Of a stretch of 64,000 nt of DNA, positions 28,518 through 41,000 are shown in pieces. The first letter of the stretch is position 1, and each line of letters opens with the position of its first letter. A program made the translations under genes and the position numbers. Location of the stretch: contig CM035358.1 of NCBI GenBank assembly GCA_020137815.1, positions 178,356 to 242,355 on the forward strand, in the 5' to 3' direction. Origin of the DNA: Hormiphora californensis (lineage: Eukaryota; Ctenophora; Tentaculata; Cydippida; Pleurobrachiidae). The notes under the pieces were generated by a model. The model was not told the DNA's origin, made no database searches, and was given only the letters and a program-made list of their open reading frames with translations.

Positions 28518-31500
28518 GTAAGATGTAAAGGAATCAGCTGAGGAGCTGGGAAGTATTGAAAATGAGTTTGAATTAAGAGTCTCGATAAGGGGAAACTCTA
28601 TCCGAATGGTGGTCTATTATTGGAGCTCCATAATCAGGTCTGCTTTTATTTCACCGTACCCTACGTAAATTGTAAAAGTTTGTAAAGTCCGTTTTAGGAG
28701 CATCTTGAGTAGAATAGCGCAAATTCGGTCTCAATATCAGGATCATATACAGTCGGACCCCGATTTAGGGGCCCCCGATTTAGTGGCACCCCGATTTAGG
28801 GACAGGATTTTTTGGTAGTATAGCATACTACCTACGGAACGTTTGAGGACACATTGAGGACACATTGAGGACACATTGAGGACAGGTTGTGGACAGGTTG
28901 AGGACAGGTTGAGGACACATTGTGGACAGGTTGAGGACACATTGAGGACACATTGAGGACACATTGAGTAACGATTGCCCATCAATCGTGGACACATTGA
29001 GGACAGGTTGAGGACACGTTGAGGACACATTGAGGACACATTGAGGACATATTGTGGACACATTGAGGACAGTCTGAGGACAGGTTGTGGACAGGTTGAG
29101 GACAGGTTGAGGACACATTGTGGACAGGTTGTGGACAGGTTGAGGACACATTGTGGACAAATTTGGGAAATTAGAGGTGAAAGCTTCTATTTTCGTTGTG
29201 GACACATTGAGGACACATTGAGGACACATTGAGGACACATTGGGGACATATTGAGGACACATTGAGGACACATTGAGGACATATTGAGGACACATTGAGG
29301 ACACATTGAGGACACATTGAGGACACATTGAGGACACATTGGGGACACATTGGGGACACATTGAGGACACATTGAGGACACATTGAGGACACATTGGGGA
29401 CATTAGATTTAAAAACTTCTATTTTTGTTGTGGATACATTGAGGACACACTGATTACAACTACTGCATGTAAGACATATAATTAATTTGCACCTTAATTA
29501 ACCACTTCCTCCTGGTTTTGAATACAAATGAAAGACATTAATTGTATTTGGAACTAATCAGCAGTGAAATAAACAAACAGATACAATAACTGAATAACTG
29601 AAAATCTCCTCGGGCTACTCAACACCAATTGCGATAATACAACAACTCTGGCAATAGCATAGAAAACAGTTTGTTCATATCAGACACGGTCGTTGCTCCC
29701 TTCTGTTTTAACCAAGCATACTCAGTGATGTCCAACTGAAGGGTCATGCTGGTCCGTCTTCCTCCGTCACGAATGCCGGTATGCCTCTTCAGATGAGTCC
29801 AAAGGCCCTCTATGGCGTTCGTGTGGGCTCCGGTCGCTTGACAAACAAAGTTTGTTGAGTGGTTCACGGTGAAGTGGGTGTAGCCGTGTTGACTAAGGTT
29901 CTGATAGGCGGCCCAACCGTCAGTGATGATGATGGTCCCAGGGAGAATGTGTCCACGATTGATGGGCAATCGTTACTCAATGTGTCCTCAATGTGTCCTC
30001 AATGTGTCCTCAACCTGTCCACAACCTGTCCACAATGTGTCCTCAACCTGTCCTCAACCTGTCCACAACCTGTCCTCAATGTGTCCTCAATGTGTCCTCA
30101 ATGTGTCCTCAAACGTTCCGTAGGTAGTATGTTATACTACCGATTTTTTCCCCAAAAATTTTTTGATTTTTTTTTGTGAAATTTTTTTGAAAATTTTTCA
30201 AAAAGATACCAGCCACGTCCGAATCGTGTTTCGAATCAGTGAATCTTATCGCATGTCCTGCTGCTAATTAGACGGTTCGGAACGAACCGATACGTGATCC
30301 CCATGGGGCCATTGAATCACAAGTTTACCAAGCGTCAAAATTTCGATTCGATGGGGATCACGTTTCGATTCGTTCCGAACCGTCTAATTAGCAGCAGGAC
30401 ATGCGATAAGATGCACCGATTCGAAACACGATTCGGACGTGGCTGGTATACCTTTAAAAAAAAATTTTCGCAAAATTTTACGGTACGATTGTCAATGCTT
30501 TGATCGGTGCTCCCCATAAATTTTGAGAGAAAAAGTTATTTTGAAATTTTGATACTTCCTCACCCGCTTAGGGTGCCCCGATTCGGCATGGTATCACGTA
30601 TCGGTTCGTTTCGAATCCGCTAATCCGCGACACACCTACTCACAGGGCACTGCCACCTTAACTACCACATGAAAAAATTAAAAAAAGTCGAGACCACAAC
30701 CTGTGCAGCATGTGGGATGGAAGACGAGACAATAAAGCATGTACTTACTGAATGCCCCGCCCTTTGGAAACTCCGACAGGAATCCTTTGACAGGCTGGGC
30801 CTCAGCATGTACGAAATTAGACACCATCAACCCCTTAGAAAAACGATCTCGTTCTATAAGAAGGCGATGGAGATACTTCACCCCCCTGAAACCACCCCTT
30901 AAAGGGAGGTTTCCCCTGTGACTTGGTATGGCACCAGCTCCCCAAGTCTCCTTGGGCCGAAGCAGTTGGCAACATACCAGCCACACCACCCAGGACGGGG
31001 AACGGGAGCCTCATGGCACCCACCCCTTACTGGCTAGTGCTTCGCACTAGCCAGCGTCCTCCCAGAAGAAGAAGAAGAAGAATCCGCTAATTAGACAGGA
31101 CATCCAGTATGCTGCACCGATTCGAAACACAAATCGGACGGGCTGGTATAACTTAGAAAATTTTTCACATTTTTTTGAAAAAAAAATTATTTTATATTTT
31201 TCCATTTCTAATCAGAAATGATGATGTCATCAATACATGAATATTGCATATATGTAACAGTTAGAGGTGTTTTTAGTCTTAATAATATAGCATTTTAATT
31301 TGGGCATAAAATAGGTTTTTATGGGCCAAATATGGCTCACCCCGATTTAGTGGACACCCCGATTTAGTGGACAAGACCCTTTCCCCCGAGGGTGTCCCTA
31401 AATCGGGGTCCGACTGTATCACGGTTACAAAGCTTTTGTGGATGGTGCGGTGACATAAACACAGGCCTGATTGCGTGCTGGAACTCCATTAGAGTTTTTG

Positions 31501-34500
31501 GTGATAATGTAATGGACCACCAGCTAGAGTTGCCCCTAACAGCAGTACAGGGATCTTCTGTAAAATAAATGTGTACATTGCATTCTACACAGCCCTAAAA
31601 CTTAATTTAAAGGTTGACAAGATACCTAAAACTATCGTATTTTTTCGATTTATCATTAATTTTAAGCATTTTTTCAGAATTTTTTATCTTCTAGAATTTA
31701 GAGCAAAAACTAATTGAAATTATTTCGCCAGAAAGGTGGCTCATTTTGAACTTACTCCTTCATTTCCGTCACCATTGAGTTGAGGCTTCAAAGACATTGA
31801 GGTATCCGTAAACTTTTCCGCCTTCAACTCAAAGGTGACGGAAATGAAGGAGAAAGTTCAAAATGGGCCACCTTTCTGGCGAACTAATTTCAATTAGTTT
31901 TTGCTCTAAATTTGTATTCTTTTTTCAACTAAGCTAATTGTCAACTAAAGTGTTCAAATGTAATTCAAATGTACCTGGGTTGTAAGAAAAGACATTGAGG
32001 TATCCGTAAACTTTTCCGCCTTCAGCTCAAAGGTGACGGAAATGAAGGAGTAAGTTCAAAATGGGCCACCTTTCTGGCGAACTAATTTCAATTAGTTTTT
32101 GCTCTAAATTTGTATTCTTTTTTCAACTAAGCTAATTGTCAACTAAAGTGTTCAAATGTAATTCAAATGTACCTGGGTTGTAAGAAAAGACATTGAGGTA
32201 TCCGTAAACTTTTCCGCCTTCAGCTCAAAGGTGACGGAAATGAAGGAGTAAGTTCAAAATGGGCCACCTTTCTGGCGAACTAATTTCAATTAGTTTTTGC
32301 TCTAAATTTGTATTCTTTTTTCAACTAAGCTAATTATCAACTAAAGTGTTCAAATGTAATTCAAATGTACCTGGGTTTTAGGAAACTGATTTAACGGAAT
32401 TTTCAAAATTCGACGTCGTTTTGACGTCGTGACGTCATACATGACGTCACGACGACGTAAAAAAATTATGACAGAATATTCGGCCAATGAATAGTCAGGG
32501 CATATATGATGTTAGATTTTCGGCATAATTGTTATAAAGCTAATTCCACTTCTAGGAGGTCCTATTGGGTCCCTAGAACCACCAAAAAAATGTTTGCGAT
32601 TTGGTGGATGAAGAAGTTGGGTTTACGGGCCACGCCCTTCTACTAACTTTTTAGCCTAAGGCAAAAAACGCCAAAACTGCGCTTAGGGGAAGAGCAGGGA
32701 CAAAATCAAGGGCACCAGAGTGTTCAGCGTCCTCGAGCTAATTATCCAATTATCCAATTAACCAGATGAGATAGAGACTTAATTCCAGCACCTACCCCCA
32801 CTAATGCGAGGACGCTGAACACTCTAAACTCCCCGTTCTTATGTACTGGCGGTTCGGGTGATCGCGAGTAGCAATGGGACCATTGAACGGCGCCTTACAT
32901 AAAGTGTCTCTTACTTACATCCCCAGTCTTACTCTCCGTAAAGAAGCCGGACTCTATGCAACAAGGGGAGGTGTGAAACTGATAACAATAAAACATGGGG
33001 CATTCAAGGGAGGATCAGTTGGTTTCTCTCTCTAGTTTCTCTCTCATAAAATGGGCACTCTATCTCCATGCATGTAGGGGAGGTTTTGAAGTTGTGGGGG
33101 CCATTTTTTTGGCCAAAATTTTTTAGTCACGTGACTGCACTGACCAGTCACGTGATATGACATACCCCGAGTTTTTTATTGGAAACTCTTATAGATTGGG
33201 CGAAGCGACAGCTGAGCCCGGGAAAAAAATTTTGATTTTTATACCAAAAAGTCGCCATTTTCGTCAAGAACGAGTCGTTATTGACGAAAGTCGAAGACGG
33301 CGACTTTTTGGTTTACTTACTAACGTTCCACAGACCCAATCTTCCAGTAAGGCCTGTCAGAGCATTGGCCTGACCCTACTCTCATTTCTTCAAGAGCGTG
33401 CGAGAACTGTGGTCAGAGCATTGGCCTGACAGAGTAAGGCCGGAGTGGGAGAGAAAGGGTGGGAGAGAGACATTTATCGGTGAGATAAGAGGGTCATCAG
33501 TGAGACGAGAGTGGTAGAAATCAAGAATAGTTTGGGTGTTAGCAAAGATTGCCAGGAAGAGAGAGCAAGATATACGATATTAGGGAGGATAGAAAAGGTC
33601 TACCCCGATAACCGAAGCCGTTCCCATGCTCGCAAGATAGGCGAGAAGCCTAGCGAAAACCAGTGTAAGGTAGTGAAATTCAATGATTGGGGATCCAAAC
33701 ATCCAATTTTGTATGGGCAACCGAAAAAGTTGCGGGGGCCATAGCCGCGTCCCCTACATGCGTGTCTATCTCTTCTTTCTGTCACAACCAATTATCCAAT
33801 AAACGCTCTCAATGGAGGAGAAGATGGACCTAGAGAGGGAGAGAGCCGTGCTATTTTGTTCTAAAGGAGGGGGAGTATTATAGTGCCCTTGATTTTGTCC
33901 CTGCTTCTCCCCTAAGCGCAGTTTTGGCGTTTTTGTGCCTTATGCTAAAAAGTTAGTGTAGAAGGGCGTGGCCCGGAAACCCAACTTCTTCATCCACCAA
34001 ATCGCGAACATTTTTTCTGGTGGTTCTAGGGACCCAATAGGACCTCCTAGAAGTGGAATTAGCTTTATAACAATTATGCCGAAAATCACCATGAAATTTA
34101 CATCATATGACCTGACTAGAAGCACTAAACGTGTGAAAAGTTTTAAAGGCCATGGTAGTCAAGAACTGAAGTTATTGCACGAAATGTGAGTTTTTATGTG
34201 GATTTTCACAGTAAGCCCAGTGCTGACATTATCGGTAGACCCCCATTTCGAATTTTTTCTAGACGACAAAAAATCTGAAAAAATGATAAATCGAAAAAAT
34301 ACGATAGACGAAAAGTTTTAGGTATCTTGTCAACTAAAACCTTTGAAACGAGAAATGTTTATCTTCGGTTTGAAAATATTTTTAATAAAGAAAGAATATT
34401 TACAATGAAATAGTGTTTATTTAGGACTGTAGGCGACTCGGAGATTTATTTCAGGAAAGATAATACGGGACGGTTTCGACGTTTAACGTCATCATCAGCT

Positions 34501-35009
34501 CAAATTAATTTGTTTAAAGTAGTGTTGAAAAAATTGAAAGTTTCAAACTTTTTAACACTACTTTAAACAAATTAATTTGAGCTGATGATGACGTTAAACG
34601 TCGAAACCGTCCCGTATTATCTTTCCTGAAATAAATCTCCGAGTCGTCTACAGTCCTAGATAAACACTATTTCAATGTACCAGAACTATGCGACTCAAAA
34701 ACAGCCGATTGGTCAATTTATTGATTCAGTTAAAGAATATTTAGTAATTTATCTCTTCTTCCAGTTTGTAAGGTAAATGATGACTGCACAGAAGGGACGT
34801 GTGATAAAGGCAATGTATGTGTATGTAATGAAGGTTATTATCTAAACAATGACAATGCAACATTATGTGAAACGGTGTCGTGCAAGCTAAAAGTTGACCA
34901 CGCTGTCTTGGATCCTGATAAAACCAGCTACACTGGCAACGAAACGGTTACCGTGACGTGTGCTGATAACTATCTTCTGAAAGATAGAAATTCGGGTATA
35001 TAAACACAC

Positions 35010-35094
<85 letters not shown>

Positions 35095-38000
35095 TACACT
35101 TACATAATTGTTCTGATGATTGTGAAAGCATGAAACTTGAGTAAACGATTATTAAATCTGGTATTACTTTGTAATCAGCTCCATAATCTTGATCCTGTCG
35201 AGCGCTTTTCCAGAAATCCCTTTACAAGCAAACATACACATACGCCCTGGTTTTGGCCGATGAGATTTTTGAGATTTTTGGGAAAATTTGCTCAATTAGG
35301 TACGTTTGAGATTTTTGTTGTAAATTGTTGCCTTGTTCGGCCCTCCCTAAAAAAATAATAATAATAATAATAATAAATTATGACATCAATGTCATCTCAT
35401 ATATTTTCTCAAACTTTCTTTACCCTATTCAACTTCATAACCTTCAAAGAGTTAAAATAAATATATTAATCTCTTACATAACATCTTATTTAAATCACTT
35501 CTGAATTTCAATATACGTTGATTCCTTTGCATTTGGCAAATTTAGGATTAGAAATCATATAATTCACGTAGGCATCACGCCCGTCAGCACGTAGTTTATC
35601 ATAAATCAATGAGCTAAGCTCCCAGAATTGGCCATTGGAAGGTAAACCAGCTGATGTAATCCCCACCTTGTACTTCTCCAAACGGGCTTTGAAAGCATTT
35701 ACTGATGGGGCTTCTTTCACTGTCGCAGGTAGCTTGTTCCAGTAATTGGCACATCTGTTAAAAAGCACAGAGTCACCCTTGGAGTCTTTCAAGATGTTTG
35801 CACCACTCCTCGACAAACGAAACAAGTCCTGCCCGTATCGAACCTTTCCAGTGATGATCTTGTATGCCTCGATCAGGTCACCCCGCATTCGTCTCTCTAG
35901 GAGAGTTGTAAGTTCAAGTTCCTTCAGTCGCTCTTCATAAGTGAGAAGCCCGATTCCATCAATCAGTCTGGTGAACGATCTCTGAACATCCTCCAATTCC
36001 ATGATCAGCTTCCAGTAACCATGAGATGCTGGAGGATTCCAAATCTGAACTGCATATTCAATGTGCGGTCGAATAATTGTTCTGAATATGTTCAGCATGA
36101 CTTCCTTGCTTCGGCTGATGACATTCCTGGTGACCCATGCTGTGACAGATTTGGCCTTCTTGATGGCAGCCCTGGCGTTTTGATCCCAGTGAAGGTCACC
36201 AGAGGTTCCAACACCAAGGTCCTTCTCATAAGAAACTTCAAGCAGAAGATCCCCGTGCAGATAATACGGAAGATGAGGATTCTTCGCACCAACATGGAGA
36301 ACCTTACACTTCCTGTCTTGCACGTTGAACTTCAGGAGCCACTTCCTTTCCCATTCCTGTAGAGCCACGAGATCTTCTTGCGCCACCTGATGATTCTCCG
36401 TACTTGTCACCAGCTTTAGATCGTCTGCAAAGAGAGAGACAAAACTCGATATTCCACCGGGAAGGTCGTTGATGTACAAGAGAAACAAAATTGGACCCAG
36501 GACTGTGCCCTGGGGCACACCTGACATCACCTCAAAAAGCTCAGAGAAAGTGCTCCCAACTCTGACTGAGAACCGCCGACCCGAGAGAAAACTTCTTATG
36601 ATGTTGCATGTTTTTGCAAATGGCAGATTTGCCTAAAAAACTCACGTTTTTTGGCCAAAAATCGAAATTCTCAAAAATCTCAGCTACCATCACCATTCAC
36701 CAATGAGGCATGCGATACTTGCGGCAGCCCCCCTCCCCATGTATAGGAAGTTGGGTTTGGACTCTGGAAATTTAAATTTGATTTGCTGATATGCTTAGGT
36801 ACTCTATAACATATACATTATACATGTACATATATCATGTATATATAAAGTCCAAAGGCACCATCCCACAGGTCTCTATCACCCCCGGATCACTAATTAT
36901 TCCTAATTTCAAAGTGATTTATCACGTTATCGCCAATTAGCACTAATAATATCAGTTGCTGGTATCTAAGAGCTCATACATTCTGATACCAGATGATAGA
37001 GGATCACTAGATTAGTGGGCATACAAAATTTCAGTTTGATCTGAGTTATTGTCGAGGAGTTATAGCCGTTTTTACGTTCAGCTGGCAGATGGCTGGCACC
37101 ACGTAGGATTACGGGTCAAAGTCGTCGTAGGAGGTCGTCGTTGGTCGTATTCGATGAGGTAATCCTGACTTTGCCCCACCCCGTTCTAGCGTTTTTAGGC
37201 TTTTTCGGTTATCATGATCTTCGGATCCCTGCACGATACCAGTGATGGCTCTCTCGTACCGTTACACGGTCGGTGATCAATAACCTGTCGTATAGGCTTG
37301 ATCATTTGTGTGGGTGATGTGTGTGTGTATGAAGTGAGTGGGTGATGTCTACACCAGTTAGTACATTTTAATACAATATCCATGAGCCTAATATTGTATA
37401 GTGCTTAATGACAATAACGTCATTAATCACACATATCAGTAAGTCAAACTTTAAGTTTCAGACCCAACTTCCTATAGCCCACCCTACTAACACAGTAGAC
37501 ACAGTCACACATATACAGGGTGTTCATTTTGGATCTTTGCAAGCGTTGGGCTTCACCCAGAAAAAAGTTTAGCTTATAATGCAACTTTATACTTGGAGTT
37601 TGGACTATTCTATACCCTCATTCAAGGTTCCTGGTGCTTCCAGAGCTCTAATACCCTTAGAAGTGTGTTTTTGGCATCTAAAGTACCTGAAGGAATCCCA
37701 AAGTTTCATGGTGATTGGATGTTTTTCTCGGTCTCAAAGTTATGAAAAAAGTGGCTGGAAAGACTCAAAAACGGCTCAAATTGACATTTTAGAGTACAGT
37801 CGGACCCCGATTTAGGGGCCCCCGATTTAGTGGCACCCCGATTTAGGGACAGGATTTTTTTCCCCCGATATAGGAAATTAACCTTATTTGACCCCGATTT
37901 AGTGGACACCCCGATTTAGTGGACAAGAGCCTTTCCCCCGAGGGTGTCCCTAAATCGGGGTCCGACTGTATTTCCATCCACTTTTTTCGAAATTCTGAGA

Positions 38001-41000
38001 CCGAAAACATCCAATCACCATGGTCTATGAAATTTTGGGATTGATTTAGGCAAAGTCTCAGCACCAGCAAAAAATCCTTCTGGTAGTTTTGTTGCCAAAA
38101 GGTGTGCTATAGCTCCGGAATCACCAGGATTCAGGAACCTTGAATGAGGGTAAAGAATAGTCCAACCCATGATTTTTCATGAGCTAATCTTCCAAACTTA
38201 TTTCTGAGTAAAGCCCAACGCTTGTAAAGATCCAAAATGAACACCCTGTATAACCAAAATGAACAATACCATGTTGTGTTATAACTATGAACATGTGTTT
38301 AGACGAAACCAGCTTTACTGTGACATGTCAAGGAGATACTGGAGTATGGGACCCAACGGAATCGACTTGTGTCCGTAAGTTATAATAGCAAGTTTATAGG
38401 GATCCCTAAAAAAGTTCAGTATTTACACAGCGTTTACACCAGAGCGCTGTGATTGGCTGAAATTTCTGACGATGGAAAATTTAAGCCAATCACAGTGCAG
38501 ATTTCAAAATTTTTCTTCCCACGCTACCGTGGGAAAAACTGAAATGGCTTAACTGGTGTAAACGCTGTGTAAATACTGAACTTTTTTAGGGATCCCTATT
38601 GAAATGAACTTTTTTTGGTGGTACAGTTCCAATTTACGGGCTCCCGATTTACCGGAACCCCGATTTACTGTACACACTTATTCCCCCCACCCCCAGAAAT
38701 GGCCGTGCAACCTTTACTATAGGGTATTTTGTCGGTCGATTAGATACCCTAGTAAAGGTTGCACGGCCATTTCTTGTGAAAATTGGCGCATTCTCAACAA
38801 TATGGGCCCATTTTCACTGAAAAACAACTACTTAGTCAGGACCACTATTGGTGTGCGGTCGTGCCCACGGAAGGAGTGCGTGAATCATCTTGAAACCGTT
38901 TTTAAGTTAACTAATGCATATCCAAAAGTGTCTGTAGCTACCGCGCGGCCCAAAAAAAACTAAGGGTACGTTGGCCTTCTTTTCTCCCAGAAGTTTAATT
39001 TCGATCACTCTGATATTTTGTCACAATATTTGTATGGTTACTCATTCGAGGAATCCGGAGTTTCAAAACATAAAAGTGTGAAGTTCATGAATGAACCCAT
39101 TTTCTCGTTTTTCGGGTTTTTCCAAGTTTTCTCATGGTTAAATTCGATTTTATTCTTAAAAATAGCAACCATGCATTAGAGTAAACAATAATAAATGGCA
39201 ATCCGAGTTTTTATTAAAAATGAATCAAGTTTAGTTGGTGAAATAAATGATTAAAAAACGGTCATTTTTACCAAACATCGATTTTAACCCGTTTTGACAA
39301 GAAATTGGTAAATTCAGGCGCTAAAAATTCGTACGGCCATTAACACTTGATCGATATTGATGTTAGCTAGAATTTCGGCTCTCTATCTAAAAATTCATTT
39401 TTACGACTGGAATGAATCATAAATGAACTTGAAAACAAAAAAGGTATTCCAAACCGGAATTTCACAGTCGCCTTTGGGTAACGATTTCCTTTCAAACGCG
39501 ACTAATTTTAGGTCAATTGGACCACCACAAGAGACACAGTGGCCACTTTTCCGACACTAGGTCTGGCCAAGTGACCCCTATTGGACCGCTAGCGTCATTA
39601 CTAAGTGCCAATAAGCAGTTGTAACGGTCGCGTATCACGTATCACATCTGCTAATTAGGACGGTATACCGATACAGCGTCCGTTAGAATGTAAGTTCTCT
39701 TGCTAACACGTCACAATTTGATGGGGATCACATGACCCAACCTAGGCTAGTAAACTGGTCACTGTGATTCTTGTGGTGATCCAATTAAGCTCAAACTGGT
39801 CGCGTTCGAAAGAAAATCGATAGCCAAACAAATTTGTAAAACTTTTGTACCAAAATATGGTCCCGTTTTGGCGTTCATTAAATGTTCATTCGGGCGAAAA
39901 AAATGAATTTTCATCCAGAGGGCTGAAACTCCGGATTCCTCGAATGAGTAACCATACAAATATTGTGACAAAATATCAGAGTGATTGAAATTAAATTTCT
40001 AGTAGAAAAGAAGGCCAACGTACCCTTAGTTTTTTTGGGCCGCGCGGTATTTGGGTGATGTTGTGACAGGGTCGTGGACTCTAACGGACTCCAGGTCTAA
40101 AAATGACAGACTCTAAGTCTAACGGACTCGAGGTCTAAAAAAGGCGGACTCTAAAACATTTTTTAGACTTAGCAAAAATTTTTAGACATAGAGTGTGTTA
40201 GACTTGGTAGACTTAGAGTCCCCCAAGCTCAGACGTTAAACAAAGAGTCCCCAGACTCTAGGTCTAAAACCTAATCACCAGCTTATCCCAACCCTAAACC
40301 TGTTACTGTGAGAATGGGGAGAGAGAATTTTAACAGCGCTGGTGTGTCTGGCTACAAAATCAAAATTTTCATTTTGATTTTGGCGTAGGTGTGTGCTGAC
40401 CCAAATCATATCATCACTAACAATATGATATCATCACTAAGAATATTTGTTAGTAGATTCACTAGTATGTTATAATTGTAAGTGACGTCAATAACAACAC
40501 TACAACGAGTACTATACATGGAGGTGTTGGAAGAGTTTGTAAGAACACAAAATTCAGTCAAGCAACTTCTGTGAACATCCTACATACTACTTTCTCAAAA
40601 AATCAGACCTTTTGCCGAGTTTTTTATTGTGTGGATCCTAATAACTCAAGGCGGAATTTTCGTACCTACCCGAATTAGCTCAATGATCTGACTAAACATT
40701 GTAGGAAGGAGCTGTTGAATCACCATGAAAAGCTCCATGAACTCTCTGAAGAAGGACGTGCTTTATCATTATATATTGAAAATGAACTGATAGTGTAACT
40801 TTGATTATTATTTGGTAACATGAAATTCCCCCTCTGCGCTAGCTCACGGAGGGGTAATAATATCGCTCTTACATCCGGGAAAAAATTCCTGTGTCCAAAC
40901 TACAAAACAGAAAGTTCTAATTTTTTGAACGTACCGATGAAATTGTCTGAGCTACCATTACATACCAGAATTTTTCGATATTTTGGCCATTAACACTGTT

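Larger units (their letters stand above)
28814..30141. mobile_element. Merlin-type DNA transposon with minisatellite arms
   Basis: GGTAGTATAGCATACTACCT at 28814 is mirrored by AGGTAGTATGTTATACTACC ending at 30141. GATTTTTT is duplicated on both sides (28806-28813 and 30142-30149). An 8-bp duplication and the transposase type identify Merlin (IS1016-related). Both arms are filled by a 12-bp minisatellite. The first part of the transposase is missing, so the element is not autonomous. Confidence 0.8.
28750..31416. mobile_element. pogo/Tigger-like MITE with TIR CAGTCGGACCCCGATTTA, with nested insertions
   Basis: CAGTCGGACCCCGATTTAGG is flanked by TA and mirrored at 31399-31416, also followed by TA. 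A TA duplication and a CAGTCGAACC-like end are typical of pogo/Tigger elements. The uninterrupted form is only 172 bp (37797-37968), so most of this copy is later insertion: a Merlin element, a foldback and a LINE 3' end. Confidence 0.75.
31614..34335. mobile_element. Outer palindrome with TIR TTGACAAGATACCTAAAAC
   Basis: TTGACAAGATACCTAAAACT ... CGTATTTTTTCGATTTATCA (31614-31655) is mirrored by TGATAAATCGAAAAAATACG ... TTTTAGGTATCTTGTCAA (34282-34335). It encloses a tandem repeat, a second palindrome and a GC-richer segment. Confidence 0.7.

Noticed and set aside
28743-29403. 191-residue Cys-Pro-Gln-Val repeat protein
   Set aside because: A reading of the 12-bp minisatellite within the Merlin arm.
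28836-29450. CRISPR-like regular repeats
   Set aside because: Units are 12 bp and contiguous without unique spacers; the sequence is eukaryotic.
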